Source: an uncultured Microbacterium sp. | GTDB taxonomy: Bacteria; Actinomycetota; Actinomycetes; Actinomycetales; Microbacteriaceae | NCBI GenBank assembly: GCA_913774665.1 | Contig: CAJYHN010000012.1 | Coordinates: 124,001 to 188,000, forward strand | Length of the DNA stretch: 64,000 nt | Direction of reading: 5' to 3' | Part shown: positions 16,295-25,473 of the stretch, piece after piece | Layout: every line of letters starts with the position of its first letter | Numbering within the stretch: the first letter of the stretch is position 1 | The notes under the pieces: model-generated | Told to the model about the DNA's origin: nothing | Seen by the model: the letters and a program-made list of their open reading frames with translations, nothing else | The model's database searches: none | Position numbers and translations under genes: made by a program

Positions 16295-17278
16295 TCAGAG
16301 CTCGGCGCGGAGCCAGCGGGCGGCCTCGAGCGCCCAGTACGTGAGGATCGCGTCGGCGCCGGCGCGACGGATGCCGAGCAGACTCTCCATGATCGCGCCG
16401 CGACGGTCGATCCAGCCGTGGGCCGCTGCGGCCTCGACCATCGCGTACTCGCCCGACACCTGGTACGCCCACACGGGCACGTCGACCGAGGCCTTCACAT
16501 CGGCGAGCACGTCGAGGTACGGCAGTGCCGGCTTGACCATGACGACGTCGGCGCCCTCTTCGACGTCGAGCAGCGCTTCGCGCACGCCCTCGCGGCCGTT
16601 GCCGGGGTCGAGCTGGTAGGAACGGCGATCGCCCTTGAGCTGCGAATCGACCGCCTCGCGGAACGGGCCGTAGAAGGCCCCCGCGTACTTGGCCGAGTAG
16701 GCGAGGATCAGGGTGTCGGTGAAGCCCTCGGCGTCCAGCGCCTCGCGCACGGCGCCGACCTGGCCGTCCATCATGCCCGACAGGCCCAGCATCGCCGAGC
16801 CCGCGCGCGCCTGGGCGAGACCCATCGCGGTGTATCGCTCGAGGGTCGCGTCGTTGTCGACGGCCCCGTCTTCGCGCAGCACGCCGCAGTGTCCGTGATC
16901 GGTGAACTCGTCGAGGCACAGGTCGGTCTGCACGACCACCGCATCGCCCACCTCGGCCACCACGGCCTCGGTGGCGCGGTTCAGGATGCCACTCGGGTCG
17001 TCGGCCCCGGAGCCCACGGCGTCGCGCACCTCGGGCACCCCGAAGAGCATGACCCCGCCGATGCGCTGCTCCGCCGCCTCGGCGACGGCGCGACGCAGCG
17101 AATCCATCGAGTGCTGCACGATCCCGGGCATCGAACCGATCGGGCTCGGCTCGGAGATGCCCTCGCGCACGAACATCGGCAGCACGAGCTGCGAGGGCAC
17201 GAGGTGCGTCTCGCGGGCGAGACGACGGACGGCGGGGGTGCGGCGCAGGCGCCGCGGGCGGTGCTCGGGAAAGCTCAT
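16295..17278 (-). CDS. hemB: porphobilinogen synthase (5-aminolevulinate dehydratase)
   Basis: Condenses two 5-aminolevulinate molecules to porphobilinogen. The 327-residue protein has both Schiff-base lysines, K197 in [15 protein letters not shown] and K249 in [12 protein letters not shown]. The metal-binding loop reads [16 protein letters not shown]121 and C131 are kept but the middle zinc cysteine is Asp123, so it is neither the full three-cysteine zinc type nor the cysteine-free magnesium type. The ATG overlaps the hemD stop (ATGA), so it is translated from the hemQ-hemC-hemD message. Confidence 0.96.
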   Translation of the reverse strand: MSFPEHRPRRLRRTPAVRRLARETHLVPSQLVLPMFVREGISEPSPIGSMPGIVQHSMDSLRRAVAEAAEQRIGGVMLFGVPEVRDAVGSGADDPSGILNRATEAVVAEVGDAVVVQTDLCLDEFTDHGHCGVLREDGAVDNDATLERYTAMGLAQARAGSAMLGLSGMMDGQVGAVREALDAEGFTDTLILAYSAKYAGAFYGPFREAVDSQLKGDRRSYQLDPGNGREGVREALLDVEEGADVVMVKPALPYLDVLADVKASVDVPVWAYQVSGEYAMVEAAAAHGWIDRRGAIMESLLGIRRAGADAILTYWALEAARWLRAEL

Positions 17279-18090
17279 GAGGTCGATTCGTCGGAGTGCA
17301 GGGGGAAGCGGGCGACGGCTTCGATGAGGGAGTCGACGGTCTGGGTCTCGGCCACCACGTCGACGCTCAGACCCGCGCGCTTGGCGTCTTTGGCGGTGCG
17401 GGGGCCGATGGCGGCGATGACGGTGGATGCCGGGATCTCGGGGAACTGGTCGACGACCTGCTCCGCGACCGAACCGCTGGTGACGAGAATGGCGTTGATG
17501 CGGCCCGAGTTGACGTCGGCAGCGATCTTCTCGGTCACCGGGACGCCCACCGTGCGGTACGCGACGACGCTGCGCACGTCGTGGCCGGCCTCGATCAGCA
17601 GTCGCGTCAGCACGGGCTTCGCGATCTCGCTGCGCAGGGTCAGCACCTTCCGCGGCTCGGTCTCGATCGCGATCATCTGCTCGGCCATGCCCTGAGCGGA
17701 GTTGTCCCGCTCGGGCACGAGGTCGACGTGGTACCCGACGGCCTGCATCGCGGCCGCGGTCGTCTCGCCGACGACGGCGACCTTCGTCTCGGCGGGAATG
17801 ACCGCCTTATAGGCATAGAGCACGTCGACCGTCGTCGCGCTCGTGAGCGTCAGCCAATCGAAGGCACCCGCCGCCAGATCGGCGAGAGCCTGGTCGAGCG
17901 TCGCCTGGTCGTTCGTCGGCGCGAAGTTGATCAGCGGCGCGATGACGGGCACCGCTCCGAGCTGTCGAAGGCTCGCCGCGACGCCGTCGCCCCACGGGCC
18001 GCCCCGGGGCACGAGGACGCGTCGACCGGCAAGCGGTTTCGGCACGCTGCCCGTGGAGGGGTTCGGCGTGTGCTGGTGGCCTTCGTTCAT
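17275..18090 (-). CDS. hemD: uroporphyrinogen-III synthase
   Basis: Cyclises and inverts ring D of hydroxymethylbilane to uroporphyrinogen III. The 271-residue protein shows the weakly conserved HemD pattern: [24 protein letters not shown] at the start, [64 protein letters not shown], and [13 protein letters not shown]. Two Rossmann-like lobes are implied. It is locked between hemC and hemB by overlapping stop and start codons on both sides, which supports the assignment more strongly than sequence alone. Confidence 0.93.
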   Translation of the reverse strand: MNEGHQHTPNPSTGSVPKPLAGRRVLVPRGGPWGDGVAASLRQLGAVPVIAPLINFAPTNDQATLDQALADLAAGAFDWLTLTSATTVDVLYAYKAVIPAETKVAVVGETTAAAMQAVGYHVDLVPERDNSAQGMAEQMIAIETEPRKVLTLRSEIAKPVLTRLLIEAGHDVRSVVAYRTVGVPVTEKIAADVNSGRINAILVTSGSVAEQVVDQFPEIPASTVIAAIGPRTAKDAKRAGLSVDVVAETQTVDSLIEAVARFPLHSDESTS

Positions 18091-19088
18091 GTGGTCGACT
18101 CTCGTGGTACCAGGTCGGCCGCCCCGCGTTCGAGCAACCGACGCGCGGCTTCTCGGCCCGCTCGCGTCGCTCGCGCGATCGGCCCCCCGTCGTCGGCAGC
18201 ATCTGCGTCATTGCCACTGCCCGTAGTGTCCCCACCATACCCCGGGTCGAGACGCACCGTCCGGTCGATGCCGATCCGTTGCGTTCCATCGAGCGCGTAC
18301 ACCACGGCCCGCAGGCGGAGGTCGCCCTCCGCGAGCGACGCGTGGGTGCCGACGGGCGCGCTGCACCCGGCATCGAGGGCCGACAGCACGGTACGTTCCG
18401 CGGTGATGGCCACGCGGGTGCGTTCGTCGTCGAGCGCGGCGAGGGCCGCGTAGATCTCCGGGTCGATGTCGTCGCGCGTCTCCACCGCCAGCGCCCCCTG
18501 CCCCGGAGCGGTCGGCCACTCCGCGAGACCGAGCTCTTCGGCGAGGAGTCCCCCCAGATCGCCTCCGAGCCGCGAGATTCCCGCGGCCGCGAGGATCACG
18601 GCATCCAATTCCCCCTCGCGCACCCGGGCAAGACGCGAGTCGACGTTGCCGCGGATGTCGCGGATGTCGAGGCGCGGATTGTGGCGCAGCGCCTGAGCGA
18701 TGCGACGCGGCGAGCCGGTTCCGACCCGCGATCCCGGGGCGAGCGACCCCAGGGCGACACCCTCGCGTGTCACGACCACATCGCGCGCATCTTCACGAGG
18801 GGGCGTCGCCGCGATCACCAACCCGTCGGGCTGCTGCGTCGGCAGGTCCTTGAGGGAGTGCACGAGGAAGTCGCAGCGGTCCGCCGCGAGCGCCTCGCGT
18901 AACCCGTTCGCGAAGACTCCGCGCCCGCCCAGCTGCGACAGCGAGGCGCGATTGACGTCGCCCTCCGAGACGATCGGCACCAGTTCGACGGAACGACCGG
19001 ATGCCGCGGACACGGCGTCAGCGACCATCTGCGACTGGGTCATCGCCAGGGTGCTGCGGCGAGTGCCGAGGCGCAGAGGCGCACTCAC
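18087..19088 (-). CDS. hemC: hydroxymethylbilane synthase (porphobilinogen deaminase)
   Basis: Polymerises four porphobilinogens into hydroxymethylbilane. The 333-residue protein starts VSAPLRLGTRRSTLAM from a GTG that overlaps the hemQ stop (GTGA). Visible family landmarks are FLVHSLKDLPT with the catalytic acidic region, GTGSPRR, DIRGNVDSRL and the dipyrromethane-carrying Cys242 in DAGCSAPVG. A Gly/Asp-rich insertion (GYGGDTTGSGNDADAADDGG) lies in the C-terminal domain. It overlaps hemD by ATGA. Confidence 0.96.
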   Translation of the reverse strand: MSAPLRLGTRRSTLAMTQSQMVADAVSAASGRSVELVPIVSEGDVNRASLSQLGGRGVFANGLREALAADRCDFLVHSLKDLPTQQPDGLVIAATPPREDARDVVVTREGVALGSLAPGSRVGTGSPRRIAQALRHNPRLDIRDIRGNVDSRLARVREGELDAVILAAAGISRLGGDLGGLLAEELGLAEWPTAPGQGALAVETRDDIDPEIYAALAALDDERTRVAITAERTVLSALDAGCSAPVGTHASLAEGDLRLRAVVYALDGTQRIGIDRTVRLDPGYGGDTTGSGNDADAADDGGPIARATRAGREAARRLLERGAADLVPRESTT

Positions 19089-19756
19089 TGAAGGATCTCG
19101 GGGATCTCGTCGAGCGTGACCAGACGGCCGGTGTAGAACGGCACCTCTTCGCGCACGTGGCGGCGGGCCTCGGTGTAGCGGAGGTCGCGCATCATGTCGA
19201 CGAGGTCGGTCAGGACATCGGCCTCCATGGGCAGGAGCCATTCGTAGTCGCCCAGGGCGAACGAGGCGACCGTGTTGGCGATGACGCCCTTGTACGCGGA
19301 GCCCTTCTTGCCGTGCTCGATGAGCATCTCGCGGCGCTCGGCCTCGGGCAGGAGGTACCACTCGTAGCTGCGGACGAAGGGATACAGGCACAACCACTGC
19401 TGGGCCTCGATGCCACGGAGGAATCCGGGCACGTGCGAGCGGTTGAACTCGGCGTCACGGTGCACGCCCATGGCGTTCCACGTGGGCAGGAGGTTCTTCA
19501 GCAGGTCGGTGCGACGCAGGCGTCGCAAGTCGCGCTGCAGGGCCTGGGGGTCTTCGCCGTGGAGCCAGACCATGAGGTCGGCGTCGGCGCGCAGACCACT
19601 GACGTCGTAGAAGCCGCGCACGGTGACGCCGTCGGCCTCGACGAGCGAGACGAGGTCGGCGAGTTCGGTCGCGTCGGCGGCGGTGACCGGGTTCTCGGGA
19701 TCGCGGCGGAAAACCGCCCACAGCGTGTACACGGAGGAGGAGCTGTCGTCGGACAT
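19085..19756 (-). CDS. hemQ: coproheme decarboxylase HemQ (ChdC)
   Basis: Chlorite-dismutase-fold enzyme that oxidatively decarboxylates coproheme to heme b, the last step of the coproporphyrin-dependent route of actinobacteria and firmicutes. The 223-residue protein starts MSDDSSSSVYTLWAVFRRD. The order SVYTLWAVF, TVRGFYDVSGLRADADLMVWLHG, LLPTWNAMGVHRDAEFNRSHVPGFL, FVRSYEWYLLPEAERREML and ALGDYEWLLPMEAD is that of the Cld/HemQ family, including the YxW region carrying the reactive Tyr. It heads the hemQ-C-D-B operon. The matching ferrochelatase CpfC is not in the window. Confidence 0.94.
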   Translation of the reverse strand: MSDDSSSSVYTLWAVFRRDPENPVTAADATELADLVSLVEADGVTVRGFYDVSGLRADADLMVWLHGEDPQALQRDLRRLRRTDLLKNLLPTWNAMGVHRDAEFNRSHVPGFLRGIEAQQWLCLYPFVRSYEWYLLPEAERREMLIEHGKKGSAYKGVIANTVASFALGDYEWLLPMEADVLTDLVDMMRDLRYTEARRHVREEVPFYTGRLVTLDEIPEILQ

Positions 19757-19892
19757 GCTTCCAGTCTCGTCCGGTCGGGGCGGCGGTCCAAACCGGTTGA
19801 CTCGCCGCCGAATCACCGACACCTGCGTCGGCCCCGAGGGCGATGCCGCGACCGGTCGGCGCGCCGGCGGTCGGAGGCCGGTCCGCGAACGA

Positions 19893-19930
19893 CGAAGCGG
19901 CCCGTCCCCCGAGGGAGCCGAGCCGCTTCG
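19893..19930 (-). terminator. terminator after the DUF3618-type gene
   Basis: A perfect 9-bp stem (CGAAGCGGC at 19893-19901, GCCGCTTCG at 19922-19930) lies just after the minus-strand gene ending at 19938. It separates the small-membrane-protein operon from hemQ. Confidence 0.55.
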
Positions 19931-19937
19931 GACGTTG

Positions 19938-20216
19938 TCAGCGGGTGTAGGCGCGGACGATGCCCCACACGGCGAGACCGACCAGCGCGGCGACGCCGGC
20001 GACCGCAGCCGCGGCTGCACCGGGGTTCTGCTGCGCCTTCTCGCGCACCTCGCCGACGGTCCTGTCGATGGCTTCGCTGACGCGGCGCGGGGCGTTGGCC
20101 TTCACCTCGATGGCAGCCAGCGCCGCCTTGAGCTCGGCGCGCGCCGACTGCACCGGGTCGGTGATCCCCAGGGGGACCGCGGTACGGGGAACGGGGACGG
20201 GGCGATCAATACTCAT
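19938..20216 (-). CDS. DUF3618-like membrane-anchored protein
   Basis: A 92-residue protein with a long amphipathic, Ala/Glu-rich helix (about 20-65) and one C-terminal membrane segment (GAAAAAVAGVAALVGLAVWGIV). This matches DUF3618-type proteins, which occur beside holin-X/phage-holin-family and YtxH-like genes in actinobacteria. Its start overlaps the end of the upstream gene by 11 bp. Function is unknown; envelope stress or membrane organisation is a common guess. Confidence 0.75.
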   Translation of the reverse strand: MSIDRPVPVPRTAVPLGITDPVQSARAELKAALAAIEVKANAPRRVSEAIDRTVGEVREKAQQNPGAAAAAVAGVAALVGLAVWGIVRAYTR

Positions 20217-20616
20217 CGCGGGCCTCCTTCACGATGCGGACGTCTTCGGAGATGGCCTTGCCCGGGTTCTCGCGGTTCGAGAGCTTCTTGAAGCGCAGGT
20301 ACCCCAGCAGGGCGAGGATCGCGGTGACGACGATCATCACGCCGAAGACGACGAGCGCCGACAGCCACACCGGCCACCACGACGAGAGCCCCGCGATGAC
20401 GAAGGCGAAGAAGACGGGGATGGCCCAGAACACGACGATCAGGGCACCGACGAACCACCCGGCGCCGATCCCGGCGTCCTTGGCGGTGCGCTGCGCCCAC
20501 GCCTTCGCGCCGTTGATCTCAGCGACGACGAGGTTGCGCACCAGCTCGGGGATGTCGCCGATGAGGGTGAACAGGCTGTCGTCGGAACGATCGCGGAATC
20601 CGCGCGGAGTGGTCAT
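20206..20616 (-). CDS. phage-holin-superfamily III (actinobacterial Holin-X) membrane protein
   Basis: A 136-residue protein with a soluble helical N-terminus (LVRNLVVAEINGAKAWAQR) and two strong membrane segments at about 52-78 and 84-108. The pattern matches the actinobacterial Holin-X family, which is a chromosomal envelope protein and not evidence for a prophage. It is the middle gene of a three-gene unit (20620, 20206, 19938) inserted between hemY and hemQ. Confidence 0.8.
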   Translation of the reverse strand: MTTPRGFRDRSDDSLFTLIGDIPELVRNLVVAEINGAKAWAQRTAKDAGIGAGWFVGALIVVFWAIPVFFAFVIAGLSSWWPVWLSALVVFGVMIVVTAILALLGYLRFKKLSNRENPGKAISEDVRIVKEARDEY

Positions 20617-20619
20617 GCG

Positions 20620-21021
20620 TCAGCTCCCGGACGGGGTGGAGCCGCTCTTGGCCGCGCGCGCCCGCGTGGTGGCCGACTTCTCCGCCTTCTTGGCGTCGTC
20701 GACGGAGTCTTCGACGACGTCGGCGACCTCGTGGGCCGACTGCTTCGCGGCGCGTCCGGCGCGCTCGGCGCGCTCCTGCACGGTGCCCGAGCCGCTCGCG
20801 GCACCGGTGACGGACTTCGCGCCCTTCCACACCACGCCGGGAACGGACTTCAGAGCCGAGACGCCGAAGGCCTTGACCTTCTCGACCTGTCCCTGGACGA
20901 CGGGCTGGTCCCAGACCTTCGCGGCCTGAGTCTTGATCTGCTCGTACCGGTCGCGGCCTGCCCGTGCGCCGAGCACGTAGCCCGCCACGAGTCCGACGAC
21001 GAGTGCTGCTTTGCCCCTCAT
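20620..21021 (-). CDS. YtxH-like small membrane protein
   Basis: A 133-residue protein opening MRGKAALVVGLVAGYVLGARAGRDRYEQIK, a short membrane helix ending in GARAGRDRY, a hallmark of YtxH-like proteins. It is followed by a Lys/Ala-rich, coiled tail. It is the first gene of the three-gene membrane unit, 3 bp from the Holin-X gene. Similar proteins are associated with general stress in Gram-positives; the specific role here is unknown. Confidence 0.75.
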   Translation of the reverse strand: MRGKAALVVGLVAGYVLGARAGRDRYEQIKTQAAKVWDQPVVQGQVEKVKAFGVSALKSVPGVVWKGAKSVTGAASGSGTVQERAERAGRAAKQSAHEVADVVEDSVDDAKKAEKSATTRARAAKSGSTPSGS

Positions 21022-21133
21022 GGGGTCTCCTCACGCTCGAACGAGTGCTGGTCGACTCTCACAGTAGTCATGTATGCCGCGCTCGGCATCCGCCCTTGAC
21101 AGCAGAGCGGACGTGGTCGAGAGGGGTGCGCGG

Positions 21134-22642
21134 TCAGCTCGTCCAGAGAGCATCGCTGCGCACGCGATCGGCCTCATCACGCGCGTCGGGAATGACCTGG
21201 GCGAGACCGGTGCCCGAGATCCACGCGCCGGTCACCCCGAGGCCCGGCACCGCGCGCACGACCCCCCGCGCGGCGGCGGTCTCGGCCGCCCGCCCGATGG
21301 TCGCCGCGGGCTGCGACTGCACGTATCGCACGCGATGGGCGTCCCGGAGGGCGGATGCCGACAGCTCGACGCCGAGCATCGCGGACGCCTGCGAGAGGGC
21401 CAGGGCGGCGGCGGCATCGTCGTCGAGAGCGGCGGTCGCTGGCTCTTCGCCCTGGGCACCGAAGGAGACGCGCACCACGTGGACGCCGGGCTCGGCGGCA
21501 TCCCGAACCCAATCCCACTTCGCGGTGGAGTGCGTGAGGGCCTTCGCGACGTGGCTACCGGGAACGGTGAGGACGCCGGTTCCGCGCGGATCCCGGTCGA
21601 GAGCGGGAGCGTGCACCACGAGGGTCACGACCTCGACGACCGGGGCGATCGGATCGCCCACCTCCAGGCCGGGGACCACGGGGGCGAGCAGTTCGCGGGC
21701 GGGTCCCTCGGGGAGGGCGACGATGACGGCGCGAGCCGAGAGCGGTTCGTCGTCGACCGAGGTGGTCACCGTCCAGCCGCCGTCGGCCTTCTCGAGAGCC
21801 CGGGCCGCGACGCCCGTGCGCACTTCCACGCCGCTCTCGCGCAGGGCGGAGACGAGAGCGTCGACGAGGCGGGACATCCCGCCGGCGATGCCCTCGACCG
21901 CGCCCCCGGGGGCCGGAGTCTTGGGAGCACCGCCGGACAGGACGGGGACGTCCGACGCGGGGGCGTCCGCGGGGCGCGCGCCCGCCCGGCTCGCGCGCAG
22001 ATCGGCGACGGCGCCCGTGAGCGAGCCCGTCCGCGTCAGAGCCGCGTTCAGACCGGGAGCCGCGAGGTCGATGTCGATGTCGTCGGGGCGGGCCGAGTAG
22101 ACCCCGCTCGTGACCGGGGCGACGAGCCGATCGAGCACCCGCGCGCCCAGCCGCGACCGCACGAGCTTTCCGAGGCTGTGCGCGTGACCGATCGTGAGCG
22201 GCGGCCGGAGGCGGTCCACGTACGCGCGCCACGCGCCCGACCAGCCGATGATGCGTCGCACGTCGGGGGCGAAGGGATTGTCCGGAATGCCGAGCACCCC
22301 GCCCTTCGGAAGCGGTGCCGCCCCGACTCCCGGCACGCCCGCGACCCACGCGCCCGCGGGGTTCGGCGAGACGATGTCGTCGGACAGGGCGAGCTCGTCG
22401 AGCAGCTTGCGCACGATGCCGCCGCGGGTCGCGAAGCTCTCGGCGCCCACGTCGAGCGTCATGCCGCCGACCTCGGCGGTCCGCAGGACCCCGCCGAACA
22501 CCTCGGAGGCCTCGAGGAGCGTGACCTGCAGGCCGACCTTCGCGCACTCGCGCGCGGCGACCAGACCCGAGATCCCACCCCCGATGACGACCACGCGCGT
22601 CTCGTGCGCGTGGCGGACGAGACGGTCGAGGGGCTCGCTCAC
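21134..22642 (-). CDS. hemY: coproporphyrinogen III oxidase (HemY/CgoX)
   Basis: FAD enzyme of 502 residues. In organisms with HemQ the HemY homologue oxidises coproporphyrinogen III to coproporphyrin III. The FAD motif is VVVIGGGISGLVAARE near residue 17, followed by LLEASEVFGGVLRT and LDVGAESFATRG. The C-terminus GAWISGTGLAQVIPDARDEADRV is the second FAD-binding element of this family. The middle contains an Ala/Pro/Gly-rich insertion (about 205-240) absent from compact homologues. I took the GTG at 22642, which overlaps the hemE stop (GTGA); the frame is open far upstream but that part is antisense to hemA. Confidence 0.94.
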   Translation of the reverse strand: MSEPLDRLVRHAHETRVVVIGGGISGLVAARECAKVGLQVTLLEASEVFGGVLRTAEVGGMTLDVGAESFATRGGIVRKLLDELALSDDIVSPNPAGAWVAGVPGVGAAPLPKGGVLGIPDNPFAPDVRRIIGWSGAWRAYVDRLRPPLTIGHAHSLGKLVRSRLGARVLDRLVAPVTSGVYSARPDDIDIDLAAPGLNAALTRTGSLTGAVADLRASRAGARPADAPASDVPVLSGGAPKTPAPGGAVEGIAGGMSRLVDALVSALRESGVEVRTGVAARALEKADGGWTVTTSVDDEPLSARAVIVALPEGPARELLAPVVPGLEVGDPIAPVVEVVTLVVHAPALDRDPRGTGVLTVPGSHVAKALTHSTAKWDWVRDAAEPGVHVVRVSFGAQGEEPATAALDDDAAAALALSQASAMLGVELSASALRDAHRVRYVQSQPAATIGRAAETAAARGVVRAVPGLGVTGAWISGTGLAQVIPDARDEADRVRSDALWTS

Positions 22643-23676
22643 GCGTCTTCGCCGTGTGCGCGGGCGACGATGCGCGTCAGCACCTCGGGGTCGGTGTCGG
22701 GCGGCACGCCGTGCCCGAGGTTGAGGATGTGCGCGCGCGCCGAGCGACCGCGGGCGAGGACGTCGTCGACGTGAGCGGCCAGGACCGGCCACGGAGCGCC
22801 CAGCAGCGCCGGGTCGAGGTTTCCCTGCAGCGTCACGTCGGGGCCCACGATCACCGCGGCCTCGTCGAGCGGCATGCGCCAGTCGACCCCCACCGCGTCG
22901 GCGAGACCGCTCAGGCGCATGTCGTCCAGGAAGGCCCCCGTGCCCACGCCGAAGTGGATGCGGGGGACCTCGATCCCCTCGAGCGCCGCGCGAGAGTGCG
23001 GGGCGATGAACTCGCGGAACGTGGCGGGCGAGAGCGACCCCGCCCACGAGTCGAAGAGCTGCACGGCCTGGGCACCGCCGTCGATCTGCGCGTTGAGGAA
23101 CGCGCGCGAGACCTTCGACAGCCACCCGGCCAGACGGTGCCAGGACTCCGGGTCGGCGTGCATCATGCCGCGGGCGCGCAGGTGCTCCTTGCTCGGTCCG
23201 CCCTCGACCAGGTAGGCGGCGAGGGTGAAGGGCGCCCCGGCGAAGCCGATGAGGGGAACGGCCTCGTCGAGCTCGGCGGTCACGCGGCGGGCGGCCTCGC
23301 GCACGGGCTCCGCGGCCGCCGCGACGTCGTCGGGGTCGATCGCGGTGATCCGCTTCACGTCGACGGCGGTGCGGACGGGGTCGGCGAAGACCGGGCCGCG
23401 GCCGGGCTCGATAACGACGTCGACGCCGGCCAGACGCAGCGGCACGACGATGTCGCTGAAGAAGATCGCGGCATCCACCCTGTGACGGCGGATCGGTTGG
23501 AGCGTGATCTCCGCCGCAAGGTCGGGGGTCAGGCACGCGTCGAGCATGCGCGTGCCCACGCGCAGCTCCCGATACTCGGGCAGAGAGCGCCCGGCCTGCC
23601 GCATGAACCACACCGGCTGCCGCTCGGGACGATCGCCACGGAGGGCACGGAGCAGGGGCGCGTCGAGGGAGGCCAT
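22639..23676 (-). CDS. hemE: uroporphyrinogen decarboxylase
   Basis: Removes four carboxyl groups from uroporphyrinogen III to give coproporphyrinogen III. The 345-residue protein has the family signatures PVWFMRQAGRSLPEYR and GFAGAPFTLAAYLVEGG, plus the active-site Asp in FFSDIVVP. The start is the second in-frame ATG (23676), because GGGAGG then sits 9 bp upstream; the ATG at 23685 directly abuts that sequence. It heads hemE-hemY and is divergent from hemA. Confidence 0.95.
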   Translation of the reverse strand: MASLDAPLLRALRGDRPERQPVWFMRQAGRSLPEYRELRVGTRMLDACLTPDLAAEITLQPIRRHRVDAAIFFSDIVVPLRLAGVDVVIEPGRGPVFADPVRTAVDVKRITAIDPDDVAAAAEPVREAARRVTAELDEAVPLIGFAGAPFTLAAYLVEGGPSKEHLRARGMMHADPESWHRLAGWLSKVSRAFLNAQIDGGAQAVQLFDSWAGSLSPATFREFIAPHSRAALEGIEVPRIHFGVGTGAFLDDMRLSGLADAVGVDWRMPLDEAAVIVGPDVTLQGNLDPALLGAPWPVLAAHVDDVLARGRSARAHILNLGHGVPPDTDPEVLTRIVARAHGEDA

Positions 23677-23764
23677 GGCATCCATCCTCCCACCCGCCCC
23701 GCGGGAGCACGTGGGATGCCTTGACGTCGAGAGGCCACCCGGAATACCCCGAGGAAGCCGGGCG

Positions 23765-23770
23765 TAGAAT
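23765..23770 (+). promoter_or_regulatory. -10 box of hemA, leaderless type
   Basis: TAGAAT ends 6 nt before the GTG at 23777. This argues for GTG 23777 over the ATG at 23771, which directly abuts the box. Confidence 0.6.
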
Positions 23771-23776
23771 ATGGAC

Positions 23777-25114
23777 GTGCTGCTGTGCGTCAGCGCGAGT
23801 CACAAGACCGCGTCCTTCGATCTCCTCGAGCGGCTCAGCGTACCCGCGACACCCGTCGCCCCTCTGATCGCCGAGCACGACGAGTGCGTCCAGGGCGCCG
23901 TCGTGGTGGCGACCTGCAACCGCTTCGAGGCGTACGTCGACATGGACGAGCCCGTGACGGCGGCCGTCGCCCTCGGCATCGAGGCCACCCTCGCGGCCAT
24001 CGAATCCGCAACCGGCGTCCCGGCCAGCGAGCTCGAGGGCTCCTACACCGTCCTCGGCGGCAGCGATGTGGCCGAGCACCTGTTCTCGGTGGCATCCGGT
24101 CTCGAATCCGTCGTCGTCGGCGAGGGCGAGATCGCCGGTCAGGTGCGCCGCGCGCTCAACGAATCGCGCCAGCTCGGCACCACCTCCGCCGAGCTCGAGC
24201 GCCTGTTCCAGCGGGCCTCCGAAGCGCAGCGCGGTGTCAAGAACTCCACCGCGATCGGTCGCGCCGGACGCTCGCTCGTGCGCCTCGGCCTCGAGCTCGC
24301 CGACAGCCGCATCGCCGACTGGTCGACCCAGCGGGTGCTGCTCGTCGGCACGGGCGCCTACGCCGCCGCCACGGTCGCGGCCCTCCGCGACCAGGGTGCC
24401 GAAGACATCTCGGTGTACTCGCCCTCGGGCCGGGCCGCGAAGTTCTCGGCCAAGCACGGTCTGCGCGCGATCTCGGCCGAGACCTTCCCGAGCGTCGTCG
24501 CCCACTCCGATCTCGTGATCACCTGCACCACCAGCGAGAACCACGTTCTCAGCGCGGCGACCTTCGCCGCGGGTCGCGGGGCGTTCGCGGCCGCCGTCGA
24601 CGAGGCCGCGGGCGTCTGCCCCGTCGATCACACCGCGCGCCGCCTCGTGATCGACCTGGGTCTGCCCCGCAACGTGGACCCCGATGTCGCGACGGTTCCC
24701 GGCGTCGACCTGCTCGATCTCGAGACCATCCGTCTGCACGCCCCGCTCGAAGAGCTGCAGGCCACGGACGCCGCGCGTGACCTCGTGCGCGACGCCGCCC
24801 GCCGCTTCGCCTCGGTCGGCGAGCGCAAGAACATCACCCCCGCCGTCGTCGCCCTCCGCGCCCACGTCTTCGGCGTGCTCGACGCCGAGGTCGCCCGCGT
24901 GCGCGCCCGCGGAGACGAGGGCGGACAGACCGAGCAGGCCCTCCGCCACCTGGTCGGCGTCCTGCTGCACACCCCGACCACCCGCGCTCACGAGCTCGCC
25001 GAGACCGGCCGCGCCGACGAGTACATCGACGCCCTGTCGGCGCTGTTCGGCATCGAGGTCGCCGACCCCGCGGCCTCCGCCCCGGTGCGTCGCGACATCG
25101 CCGACGCGGGCTGA
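23777..25114 (+). CDS. hemA: glutamyl-tRNA reductase
   Basis: First enzyme of the C5 heme pathway; it reduces glutamyl-tRNA to glutamate-1-semialdehyde with NADPH. The 445-residue protein starts MLLCVSASHKTASFDLLERL, the usual HemA opening. The catalytic nucleophile is Cys47 in VVATCNRFEAY, and the NADPH domain shows VLLVGTGAYAAATVAAL. The GLPRN-type segment LVIDLGLPRNVDP and the C-terminal dimerisation helices follow. The GTG start is set by the -10 box 6 nt upstream. It is divergent from hemE, with about 100 bp between the two starts. Confidence 0.96.
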   Translation: MLLCVSASHKTASFDLLERLSVPATPVAPLIAEHDECVQGAVVVATCNRFEAYVDMDEPVTAAVALGIEATLAAIESATGVPASELEGSYTVLGGSDVAEHLFSVASGLESVVVGEGEIAGQVRRALNESRQLGTTSAELERLFQRASEAQRGVKNSTAIGRAGRSLVRLGLELADSRIADWSTQRVLLVGTGAYAAATVAALRDQGAEDISVYSPSGRAAKFSAKHGLRAISAETFPSVVAHSDLVITCTTSENHVLSAATFAAGRGAFAAAVDEAAGVCPVDHTARRLVIDLGLPRNVDPDVATVPGVDLLDLETIRLHAPLEELQATDAARDLVRDAARRFASVGERKNITPAVVALRAHVFGVLDAEVARVRARGDEGGQTEQALRHLVGVLLHTPTTRAHELAETGRADEYIDALSALFGIEVADPAASAPVRRDIADAG

Positions 25115-25154
25115 CTTCTCGCCTGACCTCGGGTCACCGGGCAGGATGGATGCC

Positions 25155-25436
25155 GTGGGCACACCGGCATCCGAGGTCTATGTCGTCGCGGGAGAACCTC
25201 GGCGGGGCAACGCTCCGCGGTGGGCGGCCACGCTCGTGATGGGCCTGCTGCAGATCGAGGAGGACGCGCCGTCGGTGTCCGAGACCGTGATCCGCCGGAT
25301 CGACGGCTCGCTCGTGAAGCGGCTGAAGCCCGGCAGCGTCTCGCACTTCGAGAAGCAGATCTCCGAGGTCACCGCCGATCTCGGATCGATGGATGCCGTG
25401 CCTTTCGCGAGCAAGTGGATCGCCGAGTCGACCTGA
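25155..25436 (+). CDS. small hypothetical protein
   Basis: A 93-residue protein reading VGTPASEVYVVAGEPRRGNAPRWAATLVMGLLQIEED. I chose GTG 25155 because CAGGAT followed by GGATGCC precedes it, the same arrangement as at the xth start; an ATG at 25146 is the alternative. No motif is recognised. It has a basic, structured look without membrane segments. Confidence 0.65.
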   Translation: MGTPASEVYVVAGEPRRGNAPRWAATLVMGLLQIEEDAPSVSETVIRRIDGSLVKRLKPGSVSHFEKQISEVTADLGSMDAVPFASKWIAEST

Positions 25437-25473
25437 CGGCGGAGTGTGCCGATGTTCGCGGGAGAATGAGCGC

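Noticed and set aside
20206..20616. Prophage lysis gene (holin)
   Set aside because: The actinobacterial Holin-X family is chromosomal and sits here with YtxH-like and DUF3618-like genes; no other phage gene is present.
21134..25162. A minus-strand open frame of 1342 codons spanning hemY, hemE and antisense hemA
   Set aside because: Only the part from 22642 to 21134 matches a protein family (HemY). The rest is antisense to hemA and in the wrong frame of hemE; long false frames are expected in DNA this GC-rich.
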